From NCBI GenBank assembly GCA_963760985.1, contig CAVXFM010000017.1, forward strand, positions 1-64,000: a stretch of DNA of 64,000 bases, read 5' to 3'. Positions 44,237 to 53,582 of this stretch are shown in pieces. The position numbers and the translations under genes were made by a program. A model generated the notes under the pieces. That model saw nothing but the letters and a program-made list of their open reading frames with translations, did no database searches and was not told the DNA's origin. The DNA comes from JACRDG01 sp963760985. Its GTDB lineage: Bacteria; Desulfobacterota; Desulfomonilia; Desulfomonilales; Desulfomonilaceae. Numbering within the stretch: the stretch's first letter is position 1; the number at the start of each line of letters is the position of its first letter.

Positions 44237-45865
44237 TCAGATTGCCGAGCCTCTCCTCACCTTAATCAGGTTCATGAGGGAACGCAGTTCCCTGCATCTG
44301 AAAATCCACGAGGACACTGCAAAGGTTCCGAGACCGCCGAACACACAGGCGCAAAGCACAAGTCCGTTCACCCTCGTGAGTCCGAGCGGCCAGTCCCCTA
44401 TCGAACGACCCCAGAGCAGCAGAGCCCCCATGACGAGTGAGGCCGCAGAGATTTTCAGCAGAGATGTCAGGAGGTCCAAACCCGGGAAGTCTCCCAATCG
44501 CCTCATCAGGATGACAAAGAGCGCCGCCACATTGAAAGCGGCAGCGATCGACGTGGCAAGTGCGAGGCCACCCTGGGCCATCGGTCTCATCAGGAGCAGC
44601 CCTGCCACAAGATTCACGATGACCGCAGCGATGGAGACATACACCGGGGTCCGGGTGTCCTTCATGGAAAAGAATCCTTGGTTGACCACCTTCAGCCCCG
44701 AGAAGGCCCACAGACCCAGCGTGTAGTACAGGAGCGCATACGCGGTCTCTCGGGTGTCGACTGCCGTGAAGTGTCCCCGTTGGAACAGAACGGAAATAAT
44801 CGGTTCCCTCAGGATAATGAGAGCCACCGATGCGGGAATGGTGAAGAACGCGATGAACCGCAGCGAGTATGAGAGTGACCGAGTGAGCCCCTTCATGTCT
44901 CCGTTCGCCACCTGGCGGGACATGGACGGAAGTATTGCCGTGCCCAGCGCGATCGCAAATACGCCAAGAGGAAGCTCCACTACCCGATCGGCATAGTAAA
45001 GCCACGACACGCCACCCGCAGGAAGCAGTGACGCGAGGATCGTCCCGACGAGGACGTTGATCTGATACACCGCTCCGCCAAAAGCAGCGGGAACAAACAG
45101 CACGCCGATCCGCTTCAATGCCGGGTGATCGAACGAGAAATCCGGCCACAACTTTACGCCCTTCCTGGCCATGAAGGGGATCTGGAAGGCCAGTTGGAGC
45201 ACTCCCGCTATCACCACTCCCCATGCCAGGGCCTTGTAAGCCGGGAAATCGAAAAAGGTGGTGAACGCCCCTAAAGAGCCGATCATCACAAGATTCAGGA
45301 TTACGGGCGCGGCTGCAGGAGCGGAAAAATTTCCCATGGAATTGAGGACCCCTGACGCGAGAGCCACGAGGGAAATAAAGAATATGTACGGAAACATCAC
45401 ACGGTTCAGTCCGACCGTGAGTTGAAACTTCGCAGGATCGTCCACGAAACCCGGAGCGATAGCCCTCACAATCCACGGACTCAATAACACTCCGGCCAAT
45501 GTGACCACGCAGAGGGCAAGAGCCGTGAACGTGAAAGCAATGCGCGCGAGCCGGGCTGCTTCCTCACGCCCATCATTCTGAAGAGTCTCTACGTACGTAG
45601 GGATAAAAGCGGCAGAGAGCGCTCCTTCACCGAAAAGGCGCCGGAGGAGGTTCGGTATGCGGAATGCCACGAAAAATGCATCCGCACCAAAACCAGCGCC
45701 CAGAAAGAGCGCGGTTGCCATGTCCCGGACAAATCCGAGAATCCTACTGAGCGTGGTCCACAACCCTACTACACCGGCAGCTCGGGTCATGGCCTTCTCT
45801 TCGGACATCTTCGGTTCGCCGGTTCGTGAGAAAAGTGGTTGACTTTCGGTCCGGTTCTCTGTCAT
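44237..45865 (-). CDS. murJ: Lipid II flippase MurJ (MviN)
   Basis: The start is uncertain: MTENRTE at 45865 or MSEEKAM at 45808; neither has a strong ribosome site. The protein has 14 hydrophobic segments and the MurJ signature LSRILGFVRDMATALFLGAG with FGADAFFVAFRIPNLLRRLF and GALSAAFIPTYVE. It flips the peptidoglycan precursor lipid II across the inner membrane. It is divergent from rpsT, a common arrangement for this pair. Confidence 0.9.
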   Translation of the reverse strand: MTENRTESQPLFSRTGEPKMSEEKAMTRAAGVVGLWTTLSRILGFVRDMATALFLGAGFGADAFFVAFRIPNLLRRLFGEGALSAAFIPTYVETLQNDGREEAARLARIAFTFTALALCVVTLAGVLLSPWIVRAIAPGFVDDPAKFQLTVGLNRVMFPYIFFISLVALASGVLNSMGNFSAPAAAPVILNLVMIGSLGAFTTFFDFPAYKALAWGVVIAGVLQLAFQIPFMARKGVKLWPDFSFDHPALKRIGVLFVPAAFGGAVYQINVLVGTILASLLPAGGVSWLYYADRVVELPLGVFAIALGTAILPSMSRQVANGDMKGLTRSLSYSLRFIAFFTIPASVALIILREPIISVLFQRGHFTAVDTRETAYALLYYTLGLWAFSGLKVVNQGFFSMKDTRTPVYVSIAAVIVNLVAGLLLMRPMAQGGLALATSIAAAFNVAALFVILMRRLGDFPGLDLLTSLLKISAASLVMGALLLWGRSIGDWPLGLTRVNGLVLCACVFGGLGTFAVSSWIFRCRELRSLMNLIKVRRGSAI

Positions 45866-45991
45866 ATAGAAATTTTCCGTGAAGGAGCGATTTGTCTCCG
45901 TTGAGTGGCCCAGGGGCCGAACGGGAACGCAGACCGCAATTTTTCGGTACATTGCTGATACGCAACAGATTCATACGTCAAGGAGCTACTC

Positions 45992-46247
45992 ATGGCAAAC
46001 CATCCCTCAGCCCTCAAAAGGATGAGGCAGAGTGAGAAGAAACGAATCCGTAACATGGCCTACAGATCCCGGGTCAGAACCGCGGTGAAGAAATTCCTCC
46101 TTGCTGCCGGCGAGAAATCCGTCGACGCAACCCAACTCCTTCGCTTGGCCAGTTCTCTGATTCAGAAGGGAGTCTCCAAGGGCATCGTTCACCAGAATAC
46201 CGCTTCTCGGTACGATTTCGAGGCTTTCAAAAAGGCTTGCAGCCTGA
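45992..46247 (+). CDS. rpsT: 30S ribosomal protein S20, frameshifted at the C-terminus
   Basis: AAGGAG precedes the ATG at 45992. The N-terminus ANHPSALKRMRQSEKKRIRN and MAYRSRVRTAVKKF are S20. Near the end the frame as written goes off into a long unrelated tail. Reading GG at 46209-46210 as one G gives NTASRTISRLSKRLAA and a stop at 46245-46247, the proper S20 end (84 residues). S20 is a 16S rRNA-binding protein of the small subunit. A stem-loop follows at 46260-46296. Confidence 0.92.
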
Positions 46248-46259
46248 TCTTAATCCGGA

Positions 46260-46296
46260 AGGCCGTGCAGGATCGCTTGCGTGCACCTCACGGCCT
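46260..46296. terminator. Hairpin between convergent rpsT and the CHAT-like gene
   Basis: AGGCCGTG and CACGGCCT form a perfect 8-bp stem, with TGCA/TGCA pairing inside. It lies 12 bases after the corrected rpsT stop and just after the stop of the gene on the other strand. Confidence 0.6.
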
Positions 46297-46301
46297 GCCT
46301 C

Positions 46302-48255
46302 TTAACTCGGATCTCCCATCAATATCCATCCGGTCCATGACGGCGGCTTCCCGCTGAAGGAAGCGTCAAGGCCCATCGGCATCTCGCAAGGATACGTGGA
46401 AACGGCTTCCGATGGCGAAGCTTTGCCCGCGACATCCTTGAGCACCTTGAGCAGAAACGGGTCGTCAGCTCCCCAGTTGGGATCCGCATAGTTAATGAGG
46501 GAGACCCGCACGCCCATATAAGCCATGGCCACGTTCAGCAACAGCGGGCCCTCTGCTTCGGGGGACTCCAGCTCAGGCATGTCCAACCAGGAAATAGGCA
46601 GCACGAGAATTCGCGTTCCCAGGGGCATCTCAAAGAGCTGGCGGCAGTCAAGCCGACGCTTCCCTGTGGCATCTGGCGCAAAGTAGAAAGTCGGCTGACG
46701 GTCGGTTGCCACGGTATCGGTCATGGCCAGCGGCACGGCAAGTACCGTCACCTGTTTCTTGCCTTCCTTTATACTCAAAGAGCTTGTCCACGGTGGCTGT
46801 CGGGCCGATCCACACATCGAATTTCTTGAAGAATTTCTGGAGACTGACGACGATCTCAGATGGCTTGGGGTACACGGGGTTTGCGAGTATGAGACGCTGT
46901 ATCTGTTCCTCTTCTGAGATTCGTTTCCCCTCCTTTTTTCGGGGAGAGTCGGGGTTGGGAATCTGCCGCACCTGGTCTTCGGGAATCCAGGGAATCGCTT
47001 CAAGAAGGAGCAAATCGCCCCGCGGGCCAGAGGATACCGCGGGTGACGATCGTATGAACTTGAGCATGTCCACGGAGGAGATCAGGGAGACGGAGCGACC
47101 GCGGCCGAAAGGACGGTCTTCCGTGTCCAGCATGACGGAAAAGGGGAGATACCACAGTGACCTGTCCGGTATGATGAAGACCTTGTGTTTCCCTTCGGGA
47201 AGCGGGGGGAGCTTACCCATCAAGGCCCTGTAGATCCTCCGAGAGGGTTCCTTCCACGCGTGGCCCATAAAACTCGATCTGCCGGTCATGGTGAACTCCC
47301 GGAGTTTTTCTTGAAGACGGAAAACTCCCTTGTCGATCTCTGCCCGGCTCGACGGGATCTGATGGTACAACGCCTTCTCGGACGTGATCACTCCCACGAC
47401 CATGCGATCAGCGAGGAAGTTGAAGTCGAGAATCATCTCGTCCTTACCGATCAAGTCTCGCTGAACCTCTGCAAGGGGAATCGCCGCGCCTTTGCGGAGG
47501 AGCGCGTAACGGGGCGAACTTTTTTTCAGGGCCTTGCGTACGTCGGACAGTTTGCGTACCAGTGCCTGTGTGGCTTGCCTGGAAGCAGCAGAAGGCATGT
47601 CCGACTTCACTTGGAGCAGTTTTCTCAGTATGTCTGCCTCTTCGGCCAAAAGAGTCGGAGAAACGTCAAAGAACTTGACCAACCCGGACTTCTTCAATAT
47701 CAGATCTCTCCGGCATATTCGTCGTTTCTCCATCAAGTGGAAGATTCGTCCTGACAGCTCTTCCTTAGGTTCGATCTGTGTGGGACCCAGGATCTTGGTG
47801 GCAACCTCGTCAAATACCTGCAGACGGTCTTCCACTTGTTTGAGCAGAGGATGCCCGGGCGGAATGTCTTCGAGGATCGACTCAAGATTATCCAGGACGC
47901 TACGGTATTTGAGAATGGAGTTCTCTGTCTGTCCCGCGAGATAAAGCCTCCGAGCCTCTTTGATCTCCCTGTCCAGCTTTTGGAGCAGGGTGGTGGACTC
48001 TGTTTCGCGGAGCGACTCCTTTTCTTTACGTTCTTTAAAAAGCCACCGATACCTCTTGCCAGCACCCTGGGGCGTTTGAGCCTTTCGGGTCTCACTCTCA
48101 GAAGGTGCGACGACAACGGCATGGTGAATGGCGGAACCATCCGTCCCCAGGGACATTCCCCAGCTAGATTGATCGAAGAGCGCGCAGACAAGCACGGAAA
48201 TCGTCAAGACAAAGCATAGGCGTCTGGCCACGTTTCCGTGCAGCAAATTTTTCAT
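46302..48255 (-). CDS. Exported CHAT-like (caspase-fold) domain protein, frameshifted
   Basis: The ATG at 48255 overlaps the HD gene by four bases (ATGA). A signal peptide (FVLTISVLVCALFDQSSWG) leads to a long helical part with TPR-like character (LYLAGQTENSILKYRSVLDN). Then comes the CHAT-type core: LPEGKHKVFIIPDRSLWYLPF and LILANPVYPKPSEIVVSLQ. After a shift near 46778 the end reads VLAVPLAMTDTVATDRQP, PLGTRILVLPISWLD and MGVRVSLINYADPNW. The catalytic His (HLATHG) and Cys (LSAC) positions of active CHAT proteases look replaced, so this is probably a non-peptidase member. The joined length is about 650 residues. Confidence 0.6.
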
Positions 48256-48851
48256 TTTTCGCTCTTTTCCTGCCGGTCAGCGTTGACCCACCATTCGTCG
48301 TCCTTTTCCTTGAACCACCACGCAGAAAAATCAGTGTTGAGGATGCTGCGCGCGAGTCGTTTCCCCTCGTCGGTACGCAGCCGTCTCATCGCGGTGGATA
48401 TCCAGTCCCTCGCATAGCGGTTGCCCAGGTCGCCGAGTTCCTTGAGCTGGAGGATCATTTCGATCTGGTCGGCATCGTTGGCGGATGCAGCTTCAGGAGA
48501 GGCCCTCCGGTTAAACTCGTCGGTCAGTTCTCGTATCTCCTCGCCAAAGGGAAGTTCTGCGGTCATGTCCCGGACTGCCAGGTCCTCGTCAGCCTTGACG
48601 TATCGTTTGTTGACGTAATTGAGGTCTCCGGTCCGTGCCTCAACCAAGTCGTGAAACAGACACATGAGCACGACCCGATCGATTTTGAGATTCCCGGACA
48701 CTCGGGCAAGAGTGTACCCGATAATTGCCGTACGAAGACTATGTTCGGCTACGGTTTCATGACCGGTACCCAGGAACTGAAACCCTGATCGAGGCGTTCG
48801 TTTGAGCATGCCGACCTCAAACAGGAAATCTGCAATTGGCTTGAATTCCAC
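48252..48851 (-). CDS. HD-domain phosphohydrolase (YfbR/5'-deoxynucleotidase-like)
   Basis: This 199-residue protein starts at the GTG at 48851. The metal-binding residues of the HD fold are in order: ETVAEHSLRTAII (His), LMCLFHDLVEARTGDL (His-Asp), and NDADQIEMILQLKEL (Asp). Pattern and length match the HD_3 group, whose studied members dephosphorylate deoxynucleoside monophosphates. It overlaps the CHAT-like gene by four bases, so the two are translated together. The reason for the pairing is not evident. Confidence 0.75.
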   Translation of the reverse strand: MEFKPIADFLFEVGMLKRTPRSGFQFLGTGHETVAEHSLRTAIIGYTLARVSGNLKIDRVVLMCLFHDLVEARTGDLNYVNKRYVKADEDLAVRDMTAELPFGEEIRELTDEFNRRASPEAASANDADQIEMILQLKELGDLGNRYARDWISTAMRRLRTDEGKRLARSILNTDFSAWWFKEKDDEWWVNADRQEKSEK

Positions 48852-49115
48852 AATGTAACCTCACTCCGTACCTGAGAGTTGCGGGGTTCACTACCATGAT
48901 TTCCTCCAGGTATCAAGGTCCTTTGTCCGCGCTGCCGACCGCTACGCGCAGTCAGGGGGACTCTGAAAGATGCCGCGTTGCTGTCAGCTTGCCCGGAGAA
49001 GGCTGACCCGGTTATACTCCCCTGAGGGAACGATGACGCGTGTCGCTGCATGCTCGCGCATCCAGGAAGGCGAACCGTTCCCGCCCGAGTACGACGTGGG
49101 GTCGCGTGGTAACCC

Positions 49116-49976
49116 ATGGTGATGACGGAACAAACAAAGGCTGCAAGTATGAAGTGCGATCTGTGCGGCCATGCCGATCATGCACTTCTCTTTGTAAAAG
49201 AAGGCTTTCGTCACGTGCGTTGCCGTGCATGCGGGCTCGTGTTTGTCAATCCGATCCTTGCCAATCATCTGGAGACGCAGAAGCGTTCGGGCACCGGATC
49301 CATGGGGGAGGATCAGCTGACTCCGTCTCAGCAAAAGCGCCTCAAGCGAGAACTGGTCGGACTTGAACCGTTTCGACAGCTCAACCGCATCCTGGAAGTC
49401 GGGGCAGGTCGGGGTTGGTTTCTGAAAGAAGCACGCGACGCGGGGTGGGAGACCTGGGCGGTCGAGATCAACGCGGACGCCCTGGAATACCTCAAGCGCA
49501 CAGGAACGAGTCGTATCATGGTCCAGCCGGCCGAGGAGTTTGACGCTCCTGCCGCTTCAATGGATGTCGTGAGGATGTGGGATGTGATCGAGCACCTCCA
49601 GTCGCCTCGGCGGGCTGTCGCGCACATTCGAAATGCGCTGAGACCCGGTGGCGCATTGCGCCTTGCCACCACGAATTTTGCGTCTCTGTCCAGACGCGTC
49701 AACGGACCGGAGTGGGTGTATCTCAACGGTTCGGATCACATTGTCCTGTTTGAGCCTGCCACCATTACTCGACTCCTGGAGCAGGAAGGCTTTGTGAGCA
49801 TCACCGTCCGTACCCGTTCGTTCAACCTGAGAAGGAAGCTCTATCACCCCGAACAGGAACTCCCGAGAACTCGCACGATCCTCCGACCGTTGCGAAAGCT
49901 CATCGATGAGGCCATCCGATTCACTTCCTACGGTCACCAGATGATTGTCACAGCGACGCGTCGCGAAGAGCGATAA
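49116..49976 (+). CDS. SAM-dependent methyltransferase with N-terminal zinc ribbon
   Basis: An N-terminal zinc-ribbon-like segment (CDLCGHADHALLF, RCRACGLVFVNP) is followed by a class I methyltransferase: ILEVGAGRGWFLKEARDAGW (SAM-binding loop), WAVEINADAL, VRMWDVIEHLQSPRRAVAHI, and LRPGGALRLATTNFASL. It is 286 residues and soluble. Proteins of this architecture often methylate sugars or polyketide-like groups in surface-glycan loci, but nothing here identifies the substrate. It is divergent from the HD gene. Confidence 0.75.
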   Translation: MVMTEQTKAASMKCDLCGHADHALLFVKEGFRHVRCRACGLVFVNPILANHLETQKRSGTGSMGEDQLTPSQQKRLKRELVGLEPFRQLNRILEVGAGRGWFLKEARDAGWETWAVEINADALEYLKRTGTSRIMVQPAEEFDAPAASMDVVRMWDVIEHLQSPRRAVAHIRNALRPGGALRLATTNFASLSRRVNGPEWVYLNGSDHIVLFEPATITRLLEQEGFVSITVRTRSFNLRRKLYHPEQELPRTRTILRPLRKLIDEAIRFTSYGHQMIVTATRREER

Positions 49977-50216
49977 ATTGTTGCCCGGAATGCTCACCAC
50001 ACAAATCATACCTGTGAGGAGCGATCGAGGTTTCGTAAGTCAAGACTCCACGGCCCCGTTGCGCTCGCAGTGAGAGAGATTTCCCTCTGTCAAGCCAGTG
50101 GAATTTGCACACAGTGGTAGAACGTGACCGTCAATGAAAATCTACTTGCATTTTGCCCCACATTGCATGCTAACATGATTCCTTTGGCAAAAATCGGGGG
50201 ACCCCACGATTTCGGC

Positions 50217-50245
50217 TTGACTCTATCTGAGGTTCACCCTAAATT
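50217..50245 (+). promoter_or_regulatory. Promoter of the arg-lys gene block
   Basis: TTGACT (50217-50222) and TAAATT (50240-50245) are 17 bases apart, 40 bases before argB. The AT-rich TTGACTTAATGAATTAAAG stretch just after may be an operator, but I see no clear ARG box. The 49977-50216 interval has no gene. Confidence 0.5.
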
Positions 50246-50284
50246 ATCAACAGGTTGACTTAATGAATTAAAGTGGTTTGCCCC

Positions 50285-51193
50285 ATGTCCGACCCAACTC
50301 AGATGATCAACTGTCTCCCCCCGCAACGAGCAGAAATCCTGGTCGAGGCGCTCCCGTACATCAAGCAATTCCGCGGGAAACGTCTGGTCATCAAATACGG
50401 CGGCAGCGCCATGACTGACGAAAGGCTCAGGAACGATTTCGCTAAAGATGTAGCCCTGATAAGCCTTATCGGGATGAAACCGGTTATCGTGCACGGCGGA
50501 GGCCCTCAGATCGGGGCACACCTTAAAAAGATAGGAAAGGAAAGCCGGTTCATCAGGGGCCGACGCGTCACCGATGAAGAGACCATGGACGCGGTGGAAA
50601 AGGTGCTTGTGGCCACGGTGAACAAGGAAGTGGTTTCTCTGATCAATTTTCACGGCGGTCGCGCGGTGGGGATATCGGGCAGAGACGGACGTCTCATCCG
50701 CGCAAAAAAGGCGCGGCTCTCCCAGCTTGCCGACACGGACGAGGATCTCGGTTTGGTAGGGGACGTGGAAAAGGTCAACCCCGAGGTCATCGCGTGCCTG
50801 GAAGAGGGTGGATTCATCCCCGTCGTCGCTCCGGTTGGCGCGGGTCCTCAGGAAAAACCGTACAATATCAATGCGGACACTGCAGCCGGAGCCTTGTCAT
50901 CCGCTCTGTTCGCTGAAAAGTTCATCCTGCTCACGGATGTTCCGGGAGTGCTCGATACAGCCGGCAATCTGATATCCAGCCTTCCTGAAGAAGAAGCGGA
51001 GAGATTTATACGGGAAGAAGTCGTTTCCGGAGGGATGATTCCCAAACTTCGCTGTTGTTTGAACGCGTTACGGGGCGGCGTGCCCAAGGCGCATATTATA
51101 GACGGAAGAGCGCCCCATGCCTTGCTCCTGGAACTATTCACTCACGAAGGCGTGGGGACGGAGATCGTTCGAGAAGGGCCTCCAGGAATTTGA
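50285..51193 (+). CDS. argB: N-acetylglutamate kinase
   Basis: This 302-residue protein has the amino acid kinase landmarks: LVIKYGGSAMTDERL with the catalytic Lys, PVIVHGGGPQIGAHL, GLVGDVEKVNPEV, NINADTAAGALSSAL, and LLTDVPGVLD. It phosphorylates N-acetylglutamate, the committed step to arginine. The extra N-terminal segment (INCLPPQRAEILVEALPYI) is typical of arginine-sensitive hexameric enzymes, so feedback inhibition is likely but not proven. It leads argD-argF-argG-argH. Confidence 0.92.
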   Translation: MSDPTQMINCLPPQRAEILVEALPYIKQFRGKRLVIKYGGSAMTDERLRNDFAKDVALISLIGMKPVIVHGGGPQIGAHLKKIGKESRFIRGRRVTDEETMDAVEKVLVATVNKEVVSLINFHGGRAVGISGRDGRLIRAKKARLSQLADTDEDLGLVGDVEKVNPEVIACLEEGGFIPVVAPVGAGPQEKPYNINADTAAGALSSALFAEKFILLTDVPGVLDTAGNLISSLPEEEAERFIREEVVSGGMIPKLRCCLNALRGGVPKAHIIDGRAPHALLLELFTHEGVGTEIVREGPPGI

Positions 51194-51397
51194 ATCACCA
51201 ACCGTGACCTCTCCTCAGATCAATGCTCTCACACGCCCAGACCGGCTTTTCTCTCGAGGAGTTCCTGATCGGGGATCATGGATGAGCATTTTGGAGGACA
51301 GACCCGGAGCGATCTTGCGATGAATGCGAGGAGCGGTCACCCTGATGTCATCTGACATGATGCCGGGCTCGAAGGAACCGGCAAGAAAGGACAGCCT

Positions 51398-52603
51398 ATG
51401 GAATCCCATGATTTTCAAGCCATCGCTGCGCAAAAACTGTTCAACACCTATGGCCGCACTCCGATCATGCTGGTCGAAGGCCGAGGAAGCAAGGTGCGCG
51501 ACAGCAATGGCCGAGAATACCTGGATTTCATAGCAGGCCTTGCTGCATGTCCTCTCGGTCACGGTCATCCAGGGCTTGCTCAAGCGGTGTGCGATCAGGC
51601 GAAGAAGCTGATCCATGTTTCGAATCTGTTCCATATCGAGCCTCAGATCCGATTGGCCGAGTTGCTCACTGCGAATTGTTTCGCGGACAAGGTCTTTTTC
51701 TGCAATTCCGGTGCGGAGGCCAATGAAGGGGCCATCAAGCTCGCACGGAAGTACTTCCACGACCGGGGAGAGCATGATCGATACCATGTGATCACCATGG
51801 AGGAATCCTTCCACGGTCGGACTCTGGCCACGCTCGCTGCGACCGGCCAGACAAAGTACCGTAATGGTTTTGAGCCGACGGTCCAGGGATTCTCCCATGT
51901 GCCGTATGGAGATATGCGTGCGCTGGAAGCCGCAGTCTCCGATCGTACCGCGGCAATCCTGGTGGAACCCATCCAGGGTGAAGGCGGAGTCCGGATGCCT
52001 GGCGCGGATTTCCTGCTCCATGTCAGGGAATTGTGTGACCGCCGAGGCTGTTTGTTGATCCTCGACGAGGTTCAGACCGGCATGGGGCGCACAGGGAAGT
52101 TCCTTGCTCATGAATATTCAGGTATTACGCCGGATGTGATGACCCTGGCAAAGGGTCTCGCAGGGGGTGTCCCCATCGGAGCGCTGCTGGCTACGGACAA
52201 AGTCGCTCAGGCCTTTGTGCCCGGGACTCATGCATCTACCTTCGGAGGCAATCCTCTCGCGTGTGCAGCGGGTCTGGCGGTGCTCGGGGAAATCCTCTCA
52301 GACGGGTTTCTCGCCCGCGTGCAGGAGAAGGGTGCGTATCTCCGGTCGCGATTGGAGGATCTGGCTGCCCGCCACAAGGTTATTCGGGAGGTCAGGGGTG
52401 TCGGCCTGATGCAAGCGGTTGACCTGAACCAACCGGGAGCTGATTTCGCGGTGGCCATGCGCGAGAAAGGTGTCCTGGTGAACTGCACTGCTGTGACGGT
52501 GTTGCGTTTTCTGCCGCCATTGATCGTCACCAAGGAGGAGATAGACGAAATGACGGTAGCCTTGGATTCCGTATTGAGCGAGGGAAAAGGTGGCTGCGGA
52601 TGA
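51398..52603 (+). CDS. argD: Acetylornithine aminotransferase
   Basis: This 401-residue PLP enzyme has FIAGLAACPLGHGHPGL, NSGAEANEGAIKLARKYF, SFHGRTLATLAATGQTKYR, ILDEVQTGMGRTGK, and the PLP Lys in TLAKGLAGGVPIGA. It converts N-acetylglutamate semialdehyde to acetylornithine. It overlaps argF by four bases (ATGA at 52600). About 200 bases without a gene separate it from argB. Confidence 0.92.
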   Translation: MESHDFQAIAAQKLFNTYGRTPIMLVEGRGSKVRDSNGREYLDFIAGLAACPLGHGHPGLAQAVCDQAKKLIHVSNLFHIEPQIRLAELLTANCFADKVFFCNSGAEANEGAIKLARKYFHDRGEHDRYHVITMEESFHGRTLATLAATGQTKYRNGFEPTVQGFSHVPYGDMRALEAAVSDRTAAILVEPIQGEGGVRMPGADFLLHVRELCDRRGCLLILDEVQTGMGRTGKFLAHEYSGITPDVMTLAKGLAGGVPIGALLATDKVAQAFVPGTHASTFGGNPLACAAGLAVLGEILSDGFLARVQEKGAYLRSRLEDLAARHKVIREVRGVGLMQAVDLNQPGADFAVAMREKGVLVNCTAVTVLRFLPPLIVTKEEIDEMTVALDSVLSEGKGGCG

Positions 52604-53496
52604 AAAAGCATAACCATTTTCTGAGCCTGGAAGATTATTCCCGCGGAGAGCTTCTTGAACTCGTGCGCCGGGCCGGCGAGATGAAAAAGGGCGTTCCGGG
52701 GAACGGCGCTGCAAAACCCCTGGAAGGCTGCTGCGTCGGACTCATATTCGAGAAGCCCTCGACCCGGACCAGGGTCTCCTTTGACGTGGGGATCACTCAG
52801 TTGGGGGGCCGTCCCATTTTCCTGAGCTGGCGTGACATTCAGATCCATCGGGGAGAGCCGATTCGCGATACCGCGAGGGTGCTGTCCCGTTATGTGGACG
52901 CGGTGGTGATCCGTACGTTCGGACACCACGTGCTGGAGGAGTTTGCCGCGTGGAGTTCGGTCCCGGTGATAAACGGTCTGTCGGACCTTCATCATCCCTG
53001 TCAGATCCTCGGCGACCTCTTCACTCTTCAAGAGGCGGGCGTGGACGTCACCGCCATGAATGCTGCCTGGATAGGCGATGGAAACAACGTGGCCAACTCG
53101 TGGATTGAAGCCGCGTCTATTGTGGGTTTTCGTCTCACCCTCGCGTGCCCCAAGGGGTACGAACCGACCATCAAGCCGGGTTCGGGTAATGTGTCCGTCG
53201 TGCGCGACCCGGTGGACGCGATACGCGACGCGGACGTGGTGTCCACGGATGTGTGGGCTTCGATGGGGCAGGAAGAGGAGGTCCGCGTGAGGCAGGAGGC
53301 GTTCAGAGGCTATCAGGTGAACCATGAGCTTCTGAAGCACGGCAAGGACAATATCTATGTGCTCCACTGCCTGCCCGCACATCGCGGAGAAGAGATCACG
53401 GACGAGGTAATGGAATCCTCGCACTCGCTCATTTGGGATCAGGCGGAGAACCGATTACACATTCAGAAGGCGATTTTTGAAATGTTGTTCAAGTAA
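52600..53496 (+). CDS. argF: Ornithine carbamoyltransferase
   Basis: This 298-residue protein has the carbamoyl-phosphate loop STRTRVSFDVG, a HHPCQ motif (LHHPCQILGDLFT), and the ornithine-binding LHCLPAHRGEEITDEVME. It condenses ornithine and carbamoyl phosphate to citrulline. A STRTR loop with HCLP is diagnostic of the ornithine enzyme rather than an acetylornithine carbamoyltransferase. Confidence 0.92.
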   Translation: MKKHNHFLSLEDYSRGELLELVRRAGEMKKGVPGNGAAKPLEGCCVGLIFEKPSTRTRVSFDVGITQLGGRPIFLSWRDIQIHRGEPIRDTARVLSRYVDAVVIRTFGHHVLEEFAAWSSVPVINGLSDLHHPCQILGDLFTLQEAGVDVTAMNAAWIGDGNNVANSWIEAASIVGFRLTLACPKGYEPTIKPGSGNVSVVRDPVDAIRDADVVSTDVWASMGQEEEVRVRQEAFRGYQVNHELLKHGKDNIYVLHCLPAHRGEEITDEVMESSHSLIWDQAENRLHIQKAIFEMLFK

Positions 53497-53582
53497 GACC
53501 GCACTATTGCTCGCGGCGGGAAGGGCTGTTGGTGAGCCATCGGCGTCACTGATGGCAAGTTTCCCGCGGTTTGGGAGGCTTC

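Noticed and set aside
44262..45476. 404-residue minus-strand open frame inside murJ
   Set aside because: It is another frame of the same strand as murJ, with a Gly/Arg/Ser-rich, non-membrane translation; murJ is clearly the real gene.
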